Source: Acidobacteriota bacterium (GTDB lineage: Bacteria; Acidobacteriota; Vicinamibacteria; Vicinamibacterales; UBA8438). From it: a stretch of 47,800 bases of DNA. The stretch is taken from the NCBI GenBank assembly GCA_026708265.1, contig JAPOVI010000444.1:1-47800 (forward strand). The letters run 5' to 3'. The position numbers and the translations under genes are program-made. The notes below the pieces were generated by a model. The model did not search any database. It saw nothing but the letters and a program-made list of their open reading frames with translations, and was not told where the DNA came from. Every line of letters begins with the position of its first letter. Within the stretch, counting starts at the first letter, position 1. Positions 33,773-41,503 of this stretch are shown here, in pieces.

Positions 33773-34285
33773 ATGCCGACCCGGTCACTCCTCGACGAAG
33801 CGCTCGAAGCCTGGGGCGACGCGCGGCGCGGCGTCATCGCCGAGCTTCGGAGCGTCCCTCCCGGCCAGATCGACTTCCGTCCGGAGCCGGGCGCCCGCTC
33901 CGCAGCCGAGATCGCGCAGCACGTCGTCGACACCGCCCTGATGTGGTGCGGCGAGCTCTCCAACCCGGACGGCGACTTCACCCGCATGAGCTTCGGCGGG
34001 TTCATGGAGGCCTACGGCACCCCGGCGTCGAAGCGCCCCGACGACCGGAGCGGCCTCGTGCGGCTCCTGCGGTCGACCCACGCCGCCGGGGCGCGCCGGC
34101 TCCGGCGCGTCGGCGAGGTCGGGATGCTCCAGACCATCCGCCGCTTCGACGGCGAGACCGGGACGCGCCTCGGCTGGATGCAGCACGGCGTCGCCCACGA
34201 GGAATACCACCGCGGCCAGCTCGCGCTCTACGTGCGCCTCCTCGGCCGGACGCCAGCGCTGACGAGGCTCATCGAGGCGAGCTGA
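33773..34285 (+). CDS. DinB-like four-helix metal protein
   Basis: The product is 170 aa from the ATG at 33773, with GGAGG seven bases upstream. The DinB/YfiT fold is shown by LLDEALEAWGDARRGVIAELRS, the first metal histidine in AAEIAQHVVDTALMWCGEL and the pair in MQHGVAHEEYHRGQLALYVRLLG (H-x3-H spacing). Such proteins bind Zn or Ni with three histidines, and some act as thiol-dependent S-transferases in detoxification. The thiol cofactor here is unknown. It pairs with the GNAT gene upstream. A perfect 11-bp hairpin begins at the last base of its stop codon. Confidence 0.87.
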   Translation: MPTRSLLDEALEAWGDARRGVIAELRSVPPGQIDFRPEPGARSAAEIAQHVVDTALMWCGELSNPDGDFTRMSFGGFMEAYGTPASKRPDDRSGLVRLLRSTHAAGARRLRRVGEVGMLQTIRRFDGETGTRLGWMQHGVAHEEYHRGQLALYVRLLGRTPALTRLIEAS

Positions 34286-34312
34286 CCGCCCCGGCGGCGG
34301 CGCCGGGGCGGT
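34285..34312. terminator. 11-bp hairpin between convergent genes
   Basis: ACCGCCCCGGC (34285-34295) pairs perfectly with GCCGGGGCGGT (34302-34312) around a 6-base loop. It lies directly at the DinB stop and 21 bases before the end of the convergent propeller gene, so it may stop transcription in both directions. Confidence 0.6.
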
Positions 34313-34333
34313 CACGCAGAACGAGCCGAACGC

Positions 34334-35239
34334 TCAGTCGAGCGAAACCGGGTAGATGATGAGCTGGTTGGTGTTGAGTTGCGGAATCAGGACCCGGCTG
34401 CGGCCCACGTCGATGCCGATGTCGGCCGCCGGCGTGTCCGTGACCACCTCGCTGACCGCGCCGTCCGGGGCGATCCGGTAGACGGCATTGCCGCCGAAGC
34501 TCGAGACCAGCAGCGAGCCTTCCGCAGCGACGACCACGCCGTCGAGCTGGCCCTGCGGCAGCTCGGCCAGGGTCGTGAGGCTCCCGTCCTCGCCGACGAT
34601 CGAAACCACGTTCGAGCCGATGGGGGCCAGCACCAGACCCTGCGGCGCCTCGACGACGCCGTTCGGGAGCGCCAGCGCGTCGCCTTCCGCGATCACGTGC
34701 GGCTGGCCGTCGGCGTCGAAGCGGTAGACGGCGGCGGTGCCGGTGGGGGTGAAGCCCTGCGGTCCGATCGAGATGCCGGTGTCCGTGACGTAGACCGTGC
34801 CGTCGGCGCCGACCGCGAGGTCGTTCAGGAAGCCGGCGCCCGGCACCTCCCACGCGTCGACCGGGGCGCCGGTGGTCCGGTCGAACGAACGGACTGTGTC
34901 GATGTCCGCCACGTAGAAGCGGTCGCCGTACACGGCGCTCCCCTTCGGGGCATGGAGCGTGACCGCCGGATCCTCACCGTCGATCCACTTGAGATGCGTA
35001 ATGGTGCCGTCCGGCGAAAGGCGCGTGATGAACCCGTTGTCGTCGACGTCGCCGGGGCCGCCGTTGATGTTCGAGACGAGGTAGACGTCCGCCTCCGGGT
35101 CGTGGACCGCGGACTCGGGGGTGGCCATGCCGGTGACCACGACCGGCTCCTGGCCGTGGATCGGCGGCGCGAGGAGCAGGATGGCGGCCAGCGCGAGGGT
35201 CGCGCGGCGGAGGGCTCGGGTGCTGCGGTGGATGGTCAT
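34334..35239 (-). CDS. exported SMP-30/gluconolactonase-like beta-propeller
   Basis: The product is 301 aa from the ATG at 35239 (a GTG at 35248 is also possible; GGAG is upstream of both). A signal peptide (LALAAILLLAPPIHGQ) leads into repeating blades: PESAVHDPEADVYLVSNING, GFITRLSPDGTITHLKWIDG, LHAPKGSAVYGDRFYVADID, FLNDLAVGADGTVYVTDTGI and LDGVVVAAEGSLLVSSFGGN. The order fits the six-bladed SMP-30/strictosidine-synthase-like superfamily. The acidic residues near the start and the asparagine of FLND suggest a metal site as in lactonases. Either an exported lactonase or a non-catalytic sensor is possible. It lies downstream, on the same strand, of the lipocalin-like lipoprotein gene. Confidence 0.78.
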   Translation of the reverse strand: MTIHRSTRALRRATLALAAILLLAPPIHGQEPVVVTGMATPESAVHDPEADVYLVSNINGGPGDVDDNGFITRLSPDGTITHLKWIDGEDPAVTLHAPKGSAVYGDRFYVADIDTVRSFDRTTGAPVDAWEVPGAGFLNDLAVGADGTVYVTDTGISIGPQGFTPTGTAAVYRFDADGQPHVIAEGDALALPNGVVEAPQGLVLAPIGSNVVSIVGEDGSLTTLAELPQGQLDGVVVAAEGSLLVSSFGGNAVYRIAPDGAVSEVVTDTPAADIGIDVGRSRVLIPQLNTNQLIIYPVSLD

Positions 35240-35297
35240 GTCTGTCACGGTCTCCAGGAAAAGCCGGTTACGAGGTCGGAGCCGGCGCCGCGAGCAC

Positions 35298-35318
35298 CGG
35301 CCCGTGGTGCACGGGCCG
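35298..35318. terminator. 9-bp hairpin in the gap before the propeller gene
   Basis: CGGCCCGTG-gtg-CACGGGCCG is a perfect 9-bp stem with a 3-base loop, about 60 bases upstream of the propeller start on the minus strand and 195 bases after the lipocalin stop. It could be a second terminator of that gene or an operator of the propeller gene. Confidence 0.4.
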
Positions 35319-35457
35319 AATCTTCCCGTGAACGCTCGCTGTCAGTCAATCGGCGCGACGCTGCCGTCCGCGACGCGGGTTCGGCCGTGCCGACGGATCT
35401 CGCGCGCGCCCGCCGGCGGCGGCTGCGGCTTCCTCATTCGGCATCGCCGCCGGCGAC

Positions 35458-35483
35458 GGCGAAGCCGAGGTCGAGGCTTCGCC
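35458..35483 (-). terminator. hairpin after the lipocalin-like gene
   Basis: GGCGAAGCC (35458-35466) and GGCTTCGCC (35475-35483) form a perfect 9-bp stem with an 8-base loop, 31 bases past the stop codon of the minus-strand lipocalin-like gene. There is no T-tract. Confidence 0.5.
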
Positions 35484-35514
35484 AGCGGCACCACGGGTCC
35501 AACCCGGGCCGGCG

Positions 35515-36489
35515 TCAGTCGAGCCGGGCCCAGAGGATGGTGCTCTGCCCCTCGCGCCCCTCGTCGTCGACGCCGACCGGCGGTCGCAACGCGAGGTGCG
35601 TGTCGGTCAGCTCGTAGAACCGTTGCGCGTCGGTGCCGCTCTGCCCGGGGTCCTCGTTGCCGATGCGGTGGTGCACCAGGTAGCTCTCCTCCTCGTTCAC
35701 CGAGAACGGTCCGAAGTAGCTGCCGTAGCTGAGGACGGTCGCCAGCGCCTCCTCCGCGGTCGGCTCGTCGCCGGCGTAGGGCATGCGGCCGGGCCGCATC
35801 AGGTGCACGGACATGTGTCCGGACGGGGCGTACATGATGTAGGCCGTCTCGTACTGATCGACCTCGATCGGCTCGCCGTCGGTCGTCTCGCGCGAGATCG
35901 ACTCCACGCGGTAGGCCCCGAAGAGCCGCCGGTGCGTGTCCGTCAGCTCGGACTCGGGGAGCGCGGGGAGCCGTTCCCAGGTGATGAACGACCTCGCGCC
36001 GTCCTCGCTGGCGGGGGGTTGCAGGATGAGGTTGTCCCCCTCGAAGGTGAAGAAGCGCTGGTAGTCGGAGCCGGCGCCGTCCGGGTTCAGGCTCCCCTCG
36101 AGGTGGTGGGTCACGTACCCCTCGGCCTCGTTGACCGTGAACCGCCCGAAGTAGGATGCGTAGCTGCCCATCTGGGCGAGCGCTTCGTCGGCCGTCGGCC
36201 CGTCCTCGGAGTACGGCTCCCGGTCGGCCTGCATGAGGGCGACGCCCATGTAGCCGGCCGGGTCGTACATGATGTAGCCCTCCCGATTCTCCAGGGGCTC
36301 GCCGATCAGCTCGCCGTCGGCGTCGCGGCGCTCGCTGCGCACCAGCGACCAGGCGCCGGCGAAGCGGTCGTTCGGGTTCGCGGCTTCCATCGCCGCCGCC
36401 GGCTCCGCGGGTTCGCTCCCCCCGCAGGCGAACGACACGCCCAGGATGACGGCGACCGTCGCGAGCAGCGCGAATCTGGTGGTTCGCAT
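35515..36489 (-). CDS. lipoprotein with two lipocalin-like domains
   Basis: The product is 324 aa. The N-terminus has a lipobox (LGVSFACGG). Two homologous units follow, about 40-175 and 185-324. Each carries GAWSLVRSE or GAYRVESIS, then Y-I-M-Y-x-P-x-G-x-M-x-V (EGYIMYDPAGYMGVALM; TAYIMYAPSGHMSVHLM), PTADEALAQMGSYASYFGRFTVNE or PTAEEALATVLSYGSYFGPFSVNE, and a QRFF or QRFY strand (SDYQRFFTFEGDNLILQPP; TDAQRFYELTDTHLALRPP). This is the Lipocalin_5 pattern (PF13924), internally duplicated; single-domain forms are more usual. It should sit in the periplasm or outer membrane and bind a hydrophobic ligand, which is unknown. REP-like copy 4 lies in its upstream region. Confidence 0.85.
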   Translation of the reverse strand: MRTTRFALLATVAVILGVSFACGGSEPAEPAAAMEAANPNDRFAGAWSLVRSERRDADGELIGEPLENREGYIMYDPAGYMGVALMQADREPYSEDGPTADEALAQMGSYASYFGRFTVNEAEGYVTHHLEGSLNPDGAGSDYQRFFTFEGDNLILQPPASEDGARSFITWERLPALPESELTDTHRRLFGAYRVESISRETTDGEPIEVDQYETAYIMYAPSGHMSVHLMRPGRMPYAGDEPTAEEALATVLSYGSYFGPFSVNEEESYLVHHRIGNEDPGQSGTDAQRFYELTDTHLALRPPVGVDDEGREGQSTILWARLD

Positions 36490-36564
36490 TCGTTGTCCTC
36501 CCGACCCGAAGTCAAGCGTGCCGGCATCTTAGCGTGAACCGACCCCGCCCGCCACCGCTGGGAC

Positions 36565-36635
36565 TCCGCGCCGCAGAACGCGCGCGCTGCGCATTCTCGC
36601 GCTGCCAGACTCCCGACGTGCCCGCGAGGGCGCTA
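36565..36635 (+). repeat. REP-like element, copy 4
   Basis: It begins TCCGCGCCGCAGAACGC, identical over 17 bases to copy 2, and ends CCAGACTCCCGACGTGCCCG with a GTGCCC-gcga-GGGCGC hairpin. It ends nine bases from the stop codon of the ribbon-helix-helix gene, the same placement as copy 2 after the beta-helix gene. Confidence 0.65.
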
Positions 36636-36644
36636 CGGGGCGGG

Positions 36645-36893
36645 TCAGCCTTCGGAGTCGCGTGCCGACCCCGCCCCGCCACGGGACCGTCCCGCACTCG
36701 CCCCGTCCCCGGACGGTCCCTCCATCGCGCCATCCCGGTCCCGCGCCGGGAGCCGGCCCGCCTGCTGCAGCGCGCGGCGGAGGACGAAGTCGATCTGCCC
36801 GTTGACGCTCCGCAACTCGTCGGCGGCCCAGCGCTGCAGTGCGGCGAGGACCTCGGGGTCGGTGCGCAGCAGGAACGGCTTGCGTGCGGCCAT
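36645..36893 (-). CDS. Arc-like ribbon-helix-helix protein, SPFH partner
   Basis: The product is 82 aa. The first 50 residues form a ribbon-helix-helix: KPFLLRTDPEVLAALQRWAADELRSVNGQIDFVLRRALQQAGR, with the basic strand and the R-S-V-N turn seen in Arc/MetJ-type DNA-binding proteins. The last 30 residues are glycine/serine/arginine-rich and disordered. This short protein directly follows SPFH genes in many actinobacteria and proteobacteria, so the pair is an established neighbourhood. Autoregulation of the operon is likely, and the palindromes upstream of the SPFH gene are candidate sites. The ribosome site is weak, so translation may depend on the upstream gene. Confidence 0.82.
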   Translation of the reverse strand: MAARKPFLLRTDPEVLAALQRWAADELRSVNGQIDFVLRRALQQAGRLPARDRDGAMEGPSGDGASAGRSRGGAGSARDSEG

Positions 36894-36955
36894 CGGTTGC
36901 GACCTGCTGAACGGTCCGGGTGAGTAACGGTCAGCTCGGCGTTCCCCGATTCGGG

Positions 36956-37840
36956 CTATTGGTGCAACGTTCCGGTGTTGACGACCGGCTGCGTCGCCTT
37001 GTCGCCGCAGAGCACGACCAGCAGGTTGCTCACCATCGCCGCCTTCCGCTCCTCGTCGAGCTCCACGATGTTGCGGTTGGACAGGCTGTCGAGCGCCATC
37101 TGCACCATGCTCACCGCCCCGTCCACGATGCGGCTGCGCGCGGCGATGATGGCGCCCGCCTGCTGGCGCTGGAGCATCGCCGAGGCGATCTCCGGCGCGT
37201 AGGCCAGGTGGGTGATCCGCGCCTCGAGCACCTCGACCCCGGCCTTGTGCAGCCGCCCCTGGATCTCGGTCTGCAACTGCGCGGCGATCTCCTCCGTGTT
37301 GCCGCGCAGCGAGGTCTGCGCCTCCTCGTGCGCGTCGTACGGATAGCGGGTGGCCAGGTTGCGGACCGCGGACTCGCTCTGGACGTTGACGTAGTGGACG
37401 TAGTCGTCCACCTCGAACGCGGCCTCCGCCGTGTCGACCACCTTCCACACGACGACGGCGGCGATCTCGATGAGGTTGCCCTCCGTGTCGTTCACGTTGG
37501 AGCGCGCGGTCTCGAAGTTGCGGACGCGCAGCGAAACCGCCCGCCGCCCGGAGAGGGCATACAGCGGGTTGGCCCAGCGCAGCCCGGGGTGGCGGGCCGT
37601 GCCGACGTAGCGTCCGAACAGCAGCAGCACGCGCGCCTGGTTGGGATTGACGATGAAGAGACCGGCGAACAGGAACCCGATGACCGGCACGGCCAGGATG
37701 TAGGCCAGACCGACGAGCGACAGTTGCTGGTCCGAGGCGACGTCGACGATGAACAGCGTGACGGCCGCGGCCAGGGCGGCGATCAGGGCCAGCAGCACGA
37801 GCCAGCCCGAGGGGGCGGCGAACGATTTCTCCTGAATCAT
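36956..37840 (-). CDS. SPFH/band 7 domain membrane protein
   Basis: The product is 294 aa from the ATG at 37840, with GGGAGGG four bases upstream. Two membrane segments lie near the N-terminus ([20 protein letters not shown] and [20 protein letters not shown]). The SPFH domain follows, with [63 protein letters not shown] and the helical stretch [46 protein letters not shown] proteins form membrane ring assemblies or lipid microdomains; their partners vary. It is the first gene of an operon with the ribbon-helix-helix gene 62 bases downstream. An AT-rich palindrome cluster precedes it. Confidence 0.92.
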   Translation of the reverse strand: MIQEKSFAAPSGWLVLLALIAALAAAVTLFIVDVASDQQLSLVGLAYILAVPVIGFLFAGLFIVNPNQARVLLLFGRYVGTARHPGLRWANPLYALSGRRAVSLRVRNFETARSNVNDTEGNLIEIAAVVVWKVVDTAEAAFEVDDYVHYVNVQSESAVRNLATRYPYDAHEEAQTSLRGNTEEIAAQLQTEIQGRLHKAGVEVLEARITHLAYAPEIASAMLQRQQAGAIIAARSRIVDGAVSMVQMALDSLSNRNIVELDEERKAAMVSNLLVVLCGDKATQPVVNTGTLHQ

Positions 37841-37852
37841 GGTCCCTCCCGG

Positions 37853-37884
37853 ATGATTTCTAAATCATATCATAGTGATATCAC
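37853..37884. promoter_or_regulatory. AT-rich palindrome cluster upstream of the SPFH gene
   Basis: ATGATTT-ct-AAATCAT (37853-37868) and GTGATATCAC (37875-37884) are perfect palindromes, joined by an overlapping ATATCA-tag-TGATAT. The block is strikingly AT-rich for this genome and starts 13 bases before the SPFH ATG, so it overlaps the likely promoter. Binding by the operon's own ribbon-helix-helix protein is inferred. Confidence 0.65.
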
Positions 37885-38009
37885 ACCGCGGATCGCGCTC
37901 CAGCTATCGCCGCGCTGCGAGCGCCGCGGCGGGTATGATGTCGGGCAGTCCAGTGGCGGCCGCGATCGTCAGTCCGCGAGGCCAGGGCGATTCAGCGAGG
38001 GTGCGACCG

Positions 38010-40010
38010 ATGCGATCCGCGACTCTGCGCCGGCCCGGTCCCGCCGGCCTCCCTGCCTCGCGCTCTACCGTGGCGACGGCGGCGATCGCCGTGCTCCTCG
38101 CCACCGTTCCCGCCGCGGCGCAACACGGCGCGACCGGCGGCGAATGGCGCACGTGGGCCGGCGACCTCGGTGCCACCCGCTATGCGCCTCTCGATGAGAT
38201 CGACGCCGGCAACTTCAACGACCTCGTCGTCGCCTGGACCTACCGGACCGACAACCTGGGCCCGAGCCCCGACTTCAACCTGCAGTCGACCCCGCTGGTC
38301 GTCGACGGCGTCCTCTATACGACGGCGGGCAGCCGGCGCGCCGTGGTCGCCCTCGACGCCGGTACCGGCGAGCACCTCTGGATGTACCGCCTCGACGAGG
38401 GCGAGCGCGCCGAACGGTCCGTCCGCCGCCTTTCGGGCCGCGGCGTCGGCTACTGGAGCGACGGCGCGGGCGACGAGCGGATCTACTTCGTGACCATCGG
38501 CTACCAGCTCGTCGCGCTGGATGCGGGCACGGGGCGCCCGGTGCCCGGGTTCGGGGAGGACGGCATCGTCGATCTGAAGCAGAACAACGACCAGGAGCTC
38601 GATCCGGTGACGAGCGAGCTCGCCTGGAACGGCGCTCCGGTGGTCGCCGGCGACGTGGTGATCGTCGGGGCAGCGAGCCGCCCCGGCGGCACTCCGCCCA
38701 GCCGCCGCAACGCGAAGGGCTACGTGCGCGGCTTCGACGCCCGGACGGGCGAGCGCCGCTGGATCTTCCACACCATCCCCCAGCCGGGCGAGTTCGGTCA
38801 CGAGACGTGGGAGGACGGTTCCTGGGAGTACACCGGCAACACCGGCGTCTGGACCCAGATGACGGTCGACGCCGAGCTCGGCATCGCATACCTCCCGGTC
38901 GAGATCCCGACCGGCGACTACTACGGCGGCCACCGGCCCGGCGACAACCTGTTCGCCGAGAGCCTGGTCGCGGTCGACGTCGAGACCGGCGAGCGCATCT
39001 GGCACTTCCAGTTCGTGCACCACCCGGTCTGGGACTACGACGTCCCCTGCGCGCCGATCCTGGCCGACATCACGGTGGACGGCCGCGAGATCAAGGCGAT
39101 CGCGCAACCGACGAAGCAGGGCTGGGTCTACGTCTTCGACCGCGTGACCGGCGAGCCCGTCTGGCCGATAGAGGAACGGCCCGTGCCGGCCGGCGACCTC
39201 CCCGGCGAGACCTACTCCCCGACGCAGCCGTTCCCCACCCGGCCCCCGCCCTTCGAGCGGCAGGGCTTCGAGCTGGACGAGCTCCTCGACTTCACGCCCG
39301 AGCTCCACGCCGAGGCGCTCCGCATCGCGCAGCAGTACCGCACCGGCCCGGTCTTCACGCCGCCCATCCGGCGCGGCGCGGGCGACCTGTTCGGCACGCT
39401 GTTCGTCCCGAACGGCGCGAACTGGCCGGGCGGCTCCTACGACCCGGAGACCGGCATCCTCTATCTGTTCTCGCAGACCCTGAGCCGCGTGCTCGCGATG
39501 CAGGCCATTCCCGAGCGCTCGGACATGACGTTCATCAACGGCCCCGCGCGCGGCCCCGGCCAGACCGTGCAGGGGCTGCCGCTGATGAAACCGCCGTGGG
39601 GCCGCATCACGGCCATCGACCTCAACAACGGCACCATCGTCTGGCAGGTGCCGCACGGGGAGACGCCCGACTCGGTGCGCCGCCATCCGGCGCTGCGGGG
39701 CGTCGACATCCCCCGCACGGGCCGCAAGGGCCCGGTCGGCACGCTGACGACGAAGACCCTGGTCATCTCGGGGGAAGGCGGGCGGAACGCCATCGACCGC
39801 GGCTTCTTCACGACCCCCGACGGGCGGCGCGGCGCCATGCTGCGGGCCTACGACAAGGCGACCGGCGAGAACGTCGGCGAGGTCTATATGCCCGCGCCGC
39901 AGACGGGCACCCCGATGACGTATCTGCACGACGGGCGGCAGTTCGTCGTCGTCGCCGCCGGCGGCGTCAGCGTCCCCGCCCGGCTGCTCGCGTACACATT
40001 GCCGAACTGA
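38010..40010 (+). CDS. exported PQQ-dependent quinoprotein dehydrogenase (glucose/alcohol type)
   Basis: The product is 666 aa from the ATG at 38010, with GAGGG nine bases upstream and a signal peptide ending VPAAAQ. The eight-bladed quinoprotein propeller shows repeated W motifs: EWRTWAGDLGATRYAPLDEID, VAWTYRTDN, VVALDAGTGEHLWMYR, GYVRGFDARTGERRWIF, WHFQFVHHPVWDYDVPCAP, GWVYVFDRVTGEPVWPIEE and GRITAIDLNNGTIVWQVPHG. The order matches membrane-type glucose dehydrogenase-like PQQ enzymes without the membrane anchor. There is no cytochrome domain, so an external electron acceptor is needed. It is followed after 28 bases by a serine hydrolase gene, then a carboxylesterase, which suggests an ester or lactone and alcohol catabolic unit. 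Confidence 0.9.
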   Translation: MRSATLRRPGPAGLPASRSTVATAAIAVLLATVPAAAQHGATGGEWRTWAGDLGATRYAPLDEIDAGNFNDLVVAWTYRTDNLGPSPDFNLQSTPLVVDGVLYTTAGSRRAVVALDAGTGEHLWMYRLDEGERAERSVRRLSGRGVGYWSDGAGDERIYFVTIGYQLVALDAGTGRPVPGFGEDGIVDLKQNNDQELDPVTSELAWNGAPVVAGDVVIVGAASRPGGTPPSRRNAKGYVRGFDARTGERRWIFHTIPQPGEFGHETWEDGSWEYTGNTGVWTQMTVDAELGIAYLPVEIPTGDYYGGHRPGDNLFAESLVAVDVETGERIWHFQFVHHPVWDYDVPCAPILADITVDGREIKAIAQPTKQGWVYVFDRVTGEPVWPIEERPVPAGDLPGETYSPTQPFPTRPPPFERQGFELDELLDFTPELHAEALRIAQQYRTGPVFTPPIRRGAGDLFGTLFVPNGANWPGGSYDPETGILYLFSQTLSRVLAMQAIPERSDMTFINGPARGPGQTVQGLPLMKPPWGRITAIDLNNGTIVWQVPHGETPDSVRRHPALRGVDIPRTGRKGPVGTLTTKTLVISGEGGRNAIDRGFFTTPDGRRGAMLRAYDKATGENVGEVYMPAPQTGTPMTYLHDGRQFVVVAAGGVSVPARLLAYTLPN

Positions 40011-40038
40011 CGGCAGAACCTGCTCTGGAGGTGCAATC

Positions 40039-41352
40039 GTGGTAGTGAGTTCCAAGCTGCGTTCCGTAACGCTCGTGCTCGTCGCGGCCTTCGCGCTCGT
40101 CGCCGTCGCCGCCCCGGGCGGAGCAGCCGCCGCGGAGGGGGACCGCGACCTGAAGGCCGCGAAGCCGGAATCGGTCGGCATCGACCCCAAGCGGCTCGAA
40201 CGGCTCGAGTCCGGCATGCGCGCCTTCGTGGAGGAGGGCCGCCTCTCCGGCGTCGTCACCCTCGTGGCGCGCCACGGCAAGACCGCCCACCTGAGCGCGG
40301 CGGGCGTCAAGAGCACGGCCACCGGCGAGCCGCTCGCGACCGACTCGATCTTCCGCATCTACTCGATGACGAAGCCGGTGACGGGCGTCGCCATGATGAT
40401 GCTCCACGAGGAGGGCAAGTGGCGGCTCGACGACCCGATTGCGAAGTACATCCCCGAGTGGTCCGACCTCAAGGTCTACGCGGGCGACGGGTCGGAAGGC
40501 GAGGGCGACGAGCTGGCGGTGGAGGAGCCCGCGTCGCCGATGACGATGCGGCACGTCATGTCCCACGCCGGCGGCCTCTCCTACGGCTTCGGACCGCACC
40601 CCGTCGACCAGCGCTACGGGGCGGTCGACATCTTCGACCTGGAGAAGCCGCTCCAGACGATGATCGACAAGCTGGGCGAGATTCCGCTGATGGTCCACCC
40701 CGGGACGCAGTGGATCTACAGCATCGCGGTCGACGTGCAGGGCTACCTGGTCGAGAAGCTGTCGGGCCAGCCGCTCGCCGACTTCTTCCGCGACCGCATC
40801 TTCGAGCCCCTGGGCATGTCGGACACCGCCTTCTACGTCCCGGAGGAGAAGATCGACCGCCTGGCGACCATCCACGCCGCGGACGAGAACGGCAAGCTGC
40901 AGCCGAACCCGCAGATGTTCGGACTGCTCGGGACGGACGCAACCGTCCCGCCCATCCTGCCGCTCGGCGGCGCCGGGCTCTTCTCGACCGCGGAGGACTA
41001 CGCCCGCTTCGCGCAGATGCTGGCCAACGACGGCGAGCTGAACGGCGAGCGCATCCTGGCCCCGCGCACGGTGGAGATGATGCGGACCAACCACCTCTCG
41101 CCGGAGGCGGAGGCGACGATGACGCCGGGCCTCGGCTTCGGGATGGACTTCGCCGTGGTCCTCGACTCGGCCGCCGCGGGCGAGCCGAGCCGCGAGGGGT
41201 CGTACTACTGGAGCGGCGCGGCCGGCACGTGGTTCTGGATCGACCCGGTGACCGACCTGGTCTTCGTCGGCATGATCCAGCACCAGGGACCGGAGATCGG
41301 GGAGATCCAGGGCGTGTCGCGCAACCTGATCTACCAGGCCATCGTGAAGTAG
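40039..41352 (+). CDS. exported serine hydrolase of the beta-lactamase/esterase EstB family
   Basis: The product is 437 aa, starting at a GTG with GGAGG seven bases upstream and carrying a signal peptide (LVLVAAFALVAVAAPGGAAA). The beta-lactamase-related fold (PF00144) is shown by LSGVVTLVARHGKTAHLSAAGV, the nucleophile motif S-M-T-K in IFRIYSMTKPVTGVAMMML, the Tyr motif near WIYSIAVDVQGYLVEKLSG and a third motif in YYWSGAAGTWFWIDPVTD. This order matches class C beta-lactamase-like esterases rather than true lactamases. It probably cleaves esters or lactones in the periplasm. Gene order (PQQ dehydrogenase, this gene, carboxylesterase) supports a catabolic role. The last bases of the gene are part of a 79-base tandem duplication. 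Confidence 0.9.
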   Translation: MVVSSKLRSVTLVLVAAFALVAVAAPGGAAAAEGDRDLKAAKPESVGIDPKRLERLESGMRAFVEEGRLSGVVTLVARHGKTAHLSAAGVKSTATGEPLATDSIFRIYSMTKPVTGVAMMMLHEEGKWRLDDPIAKYIPEWSDLKVYAGDGSEGEGDELAVEEPASPMTMRHVMSHAGGLSYGFGPHPVDQRYGAVDIFDLEKPLQTMIDKLGEIPLMVHPGTQWIYSIAVDVQGYLVEKLSGQPLADFFRDRIFEPLGMSDTAFYVPEEKIDRLATIHAADENGKLQPNPQMFGLLGTDATVPPILPLGGAGLFSTAEDYARFAQMLANDGELNGERILAPRTVEMMRTNHLSPEAEATMTPGLGFGMDFAVVLDSAAAGEPSREGSYYWSGAAGTWFWIDPVTDLVFVGMIQHQGPEIGEIQGVSRNLIYQAIVK

Positions 41353-41486
41353 GGGAATCCGGGGAAGCGGAGAACGCGGGCGGACCGAGGAAGTGACCTG
41401 GTATCGAATCCACCAGGCCATCGCCGAGCAAGGACTCCGGGAAGCGGAGAATGCGGGCCGACCGAGGAAGTGACCCAGTACCGAGG
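41329..41486 (+). repeat. imperfect 79-bp tandem duplication including a gene end
   Basis: Unit 1 (from 41329, ATCTACCAGGCCATCG) and unit 2 (from 41408, ATCCACCAGGCCATCG) share GGGAAGCGGAGAAYGCGGGC and GACCGAGGAAGTGACC. Unit 1 contains the last 21 coding bases and the stop of the serine hydrolase. In unit 2 the bases corresponding to AAGTAG read GAGCAA, so the stop is lost. The units differ at about a tenth to a fifth of positions, so the event is not recent. Confidence 0.7.
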
Positions 41487-41503
41487 TGATTCGAGGTGAT
41501 CTC

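Noticed and set aside
36645-37448. A 267-residue minus-strand frame covering the ribbon-helix-helix gene
   Set aside because: Its first two thirds are the shadow of the SPFH gene; only the last 82 codons, from the ATG at 36893, look real.
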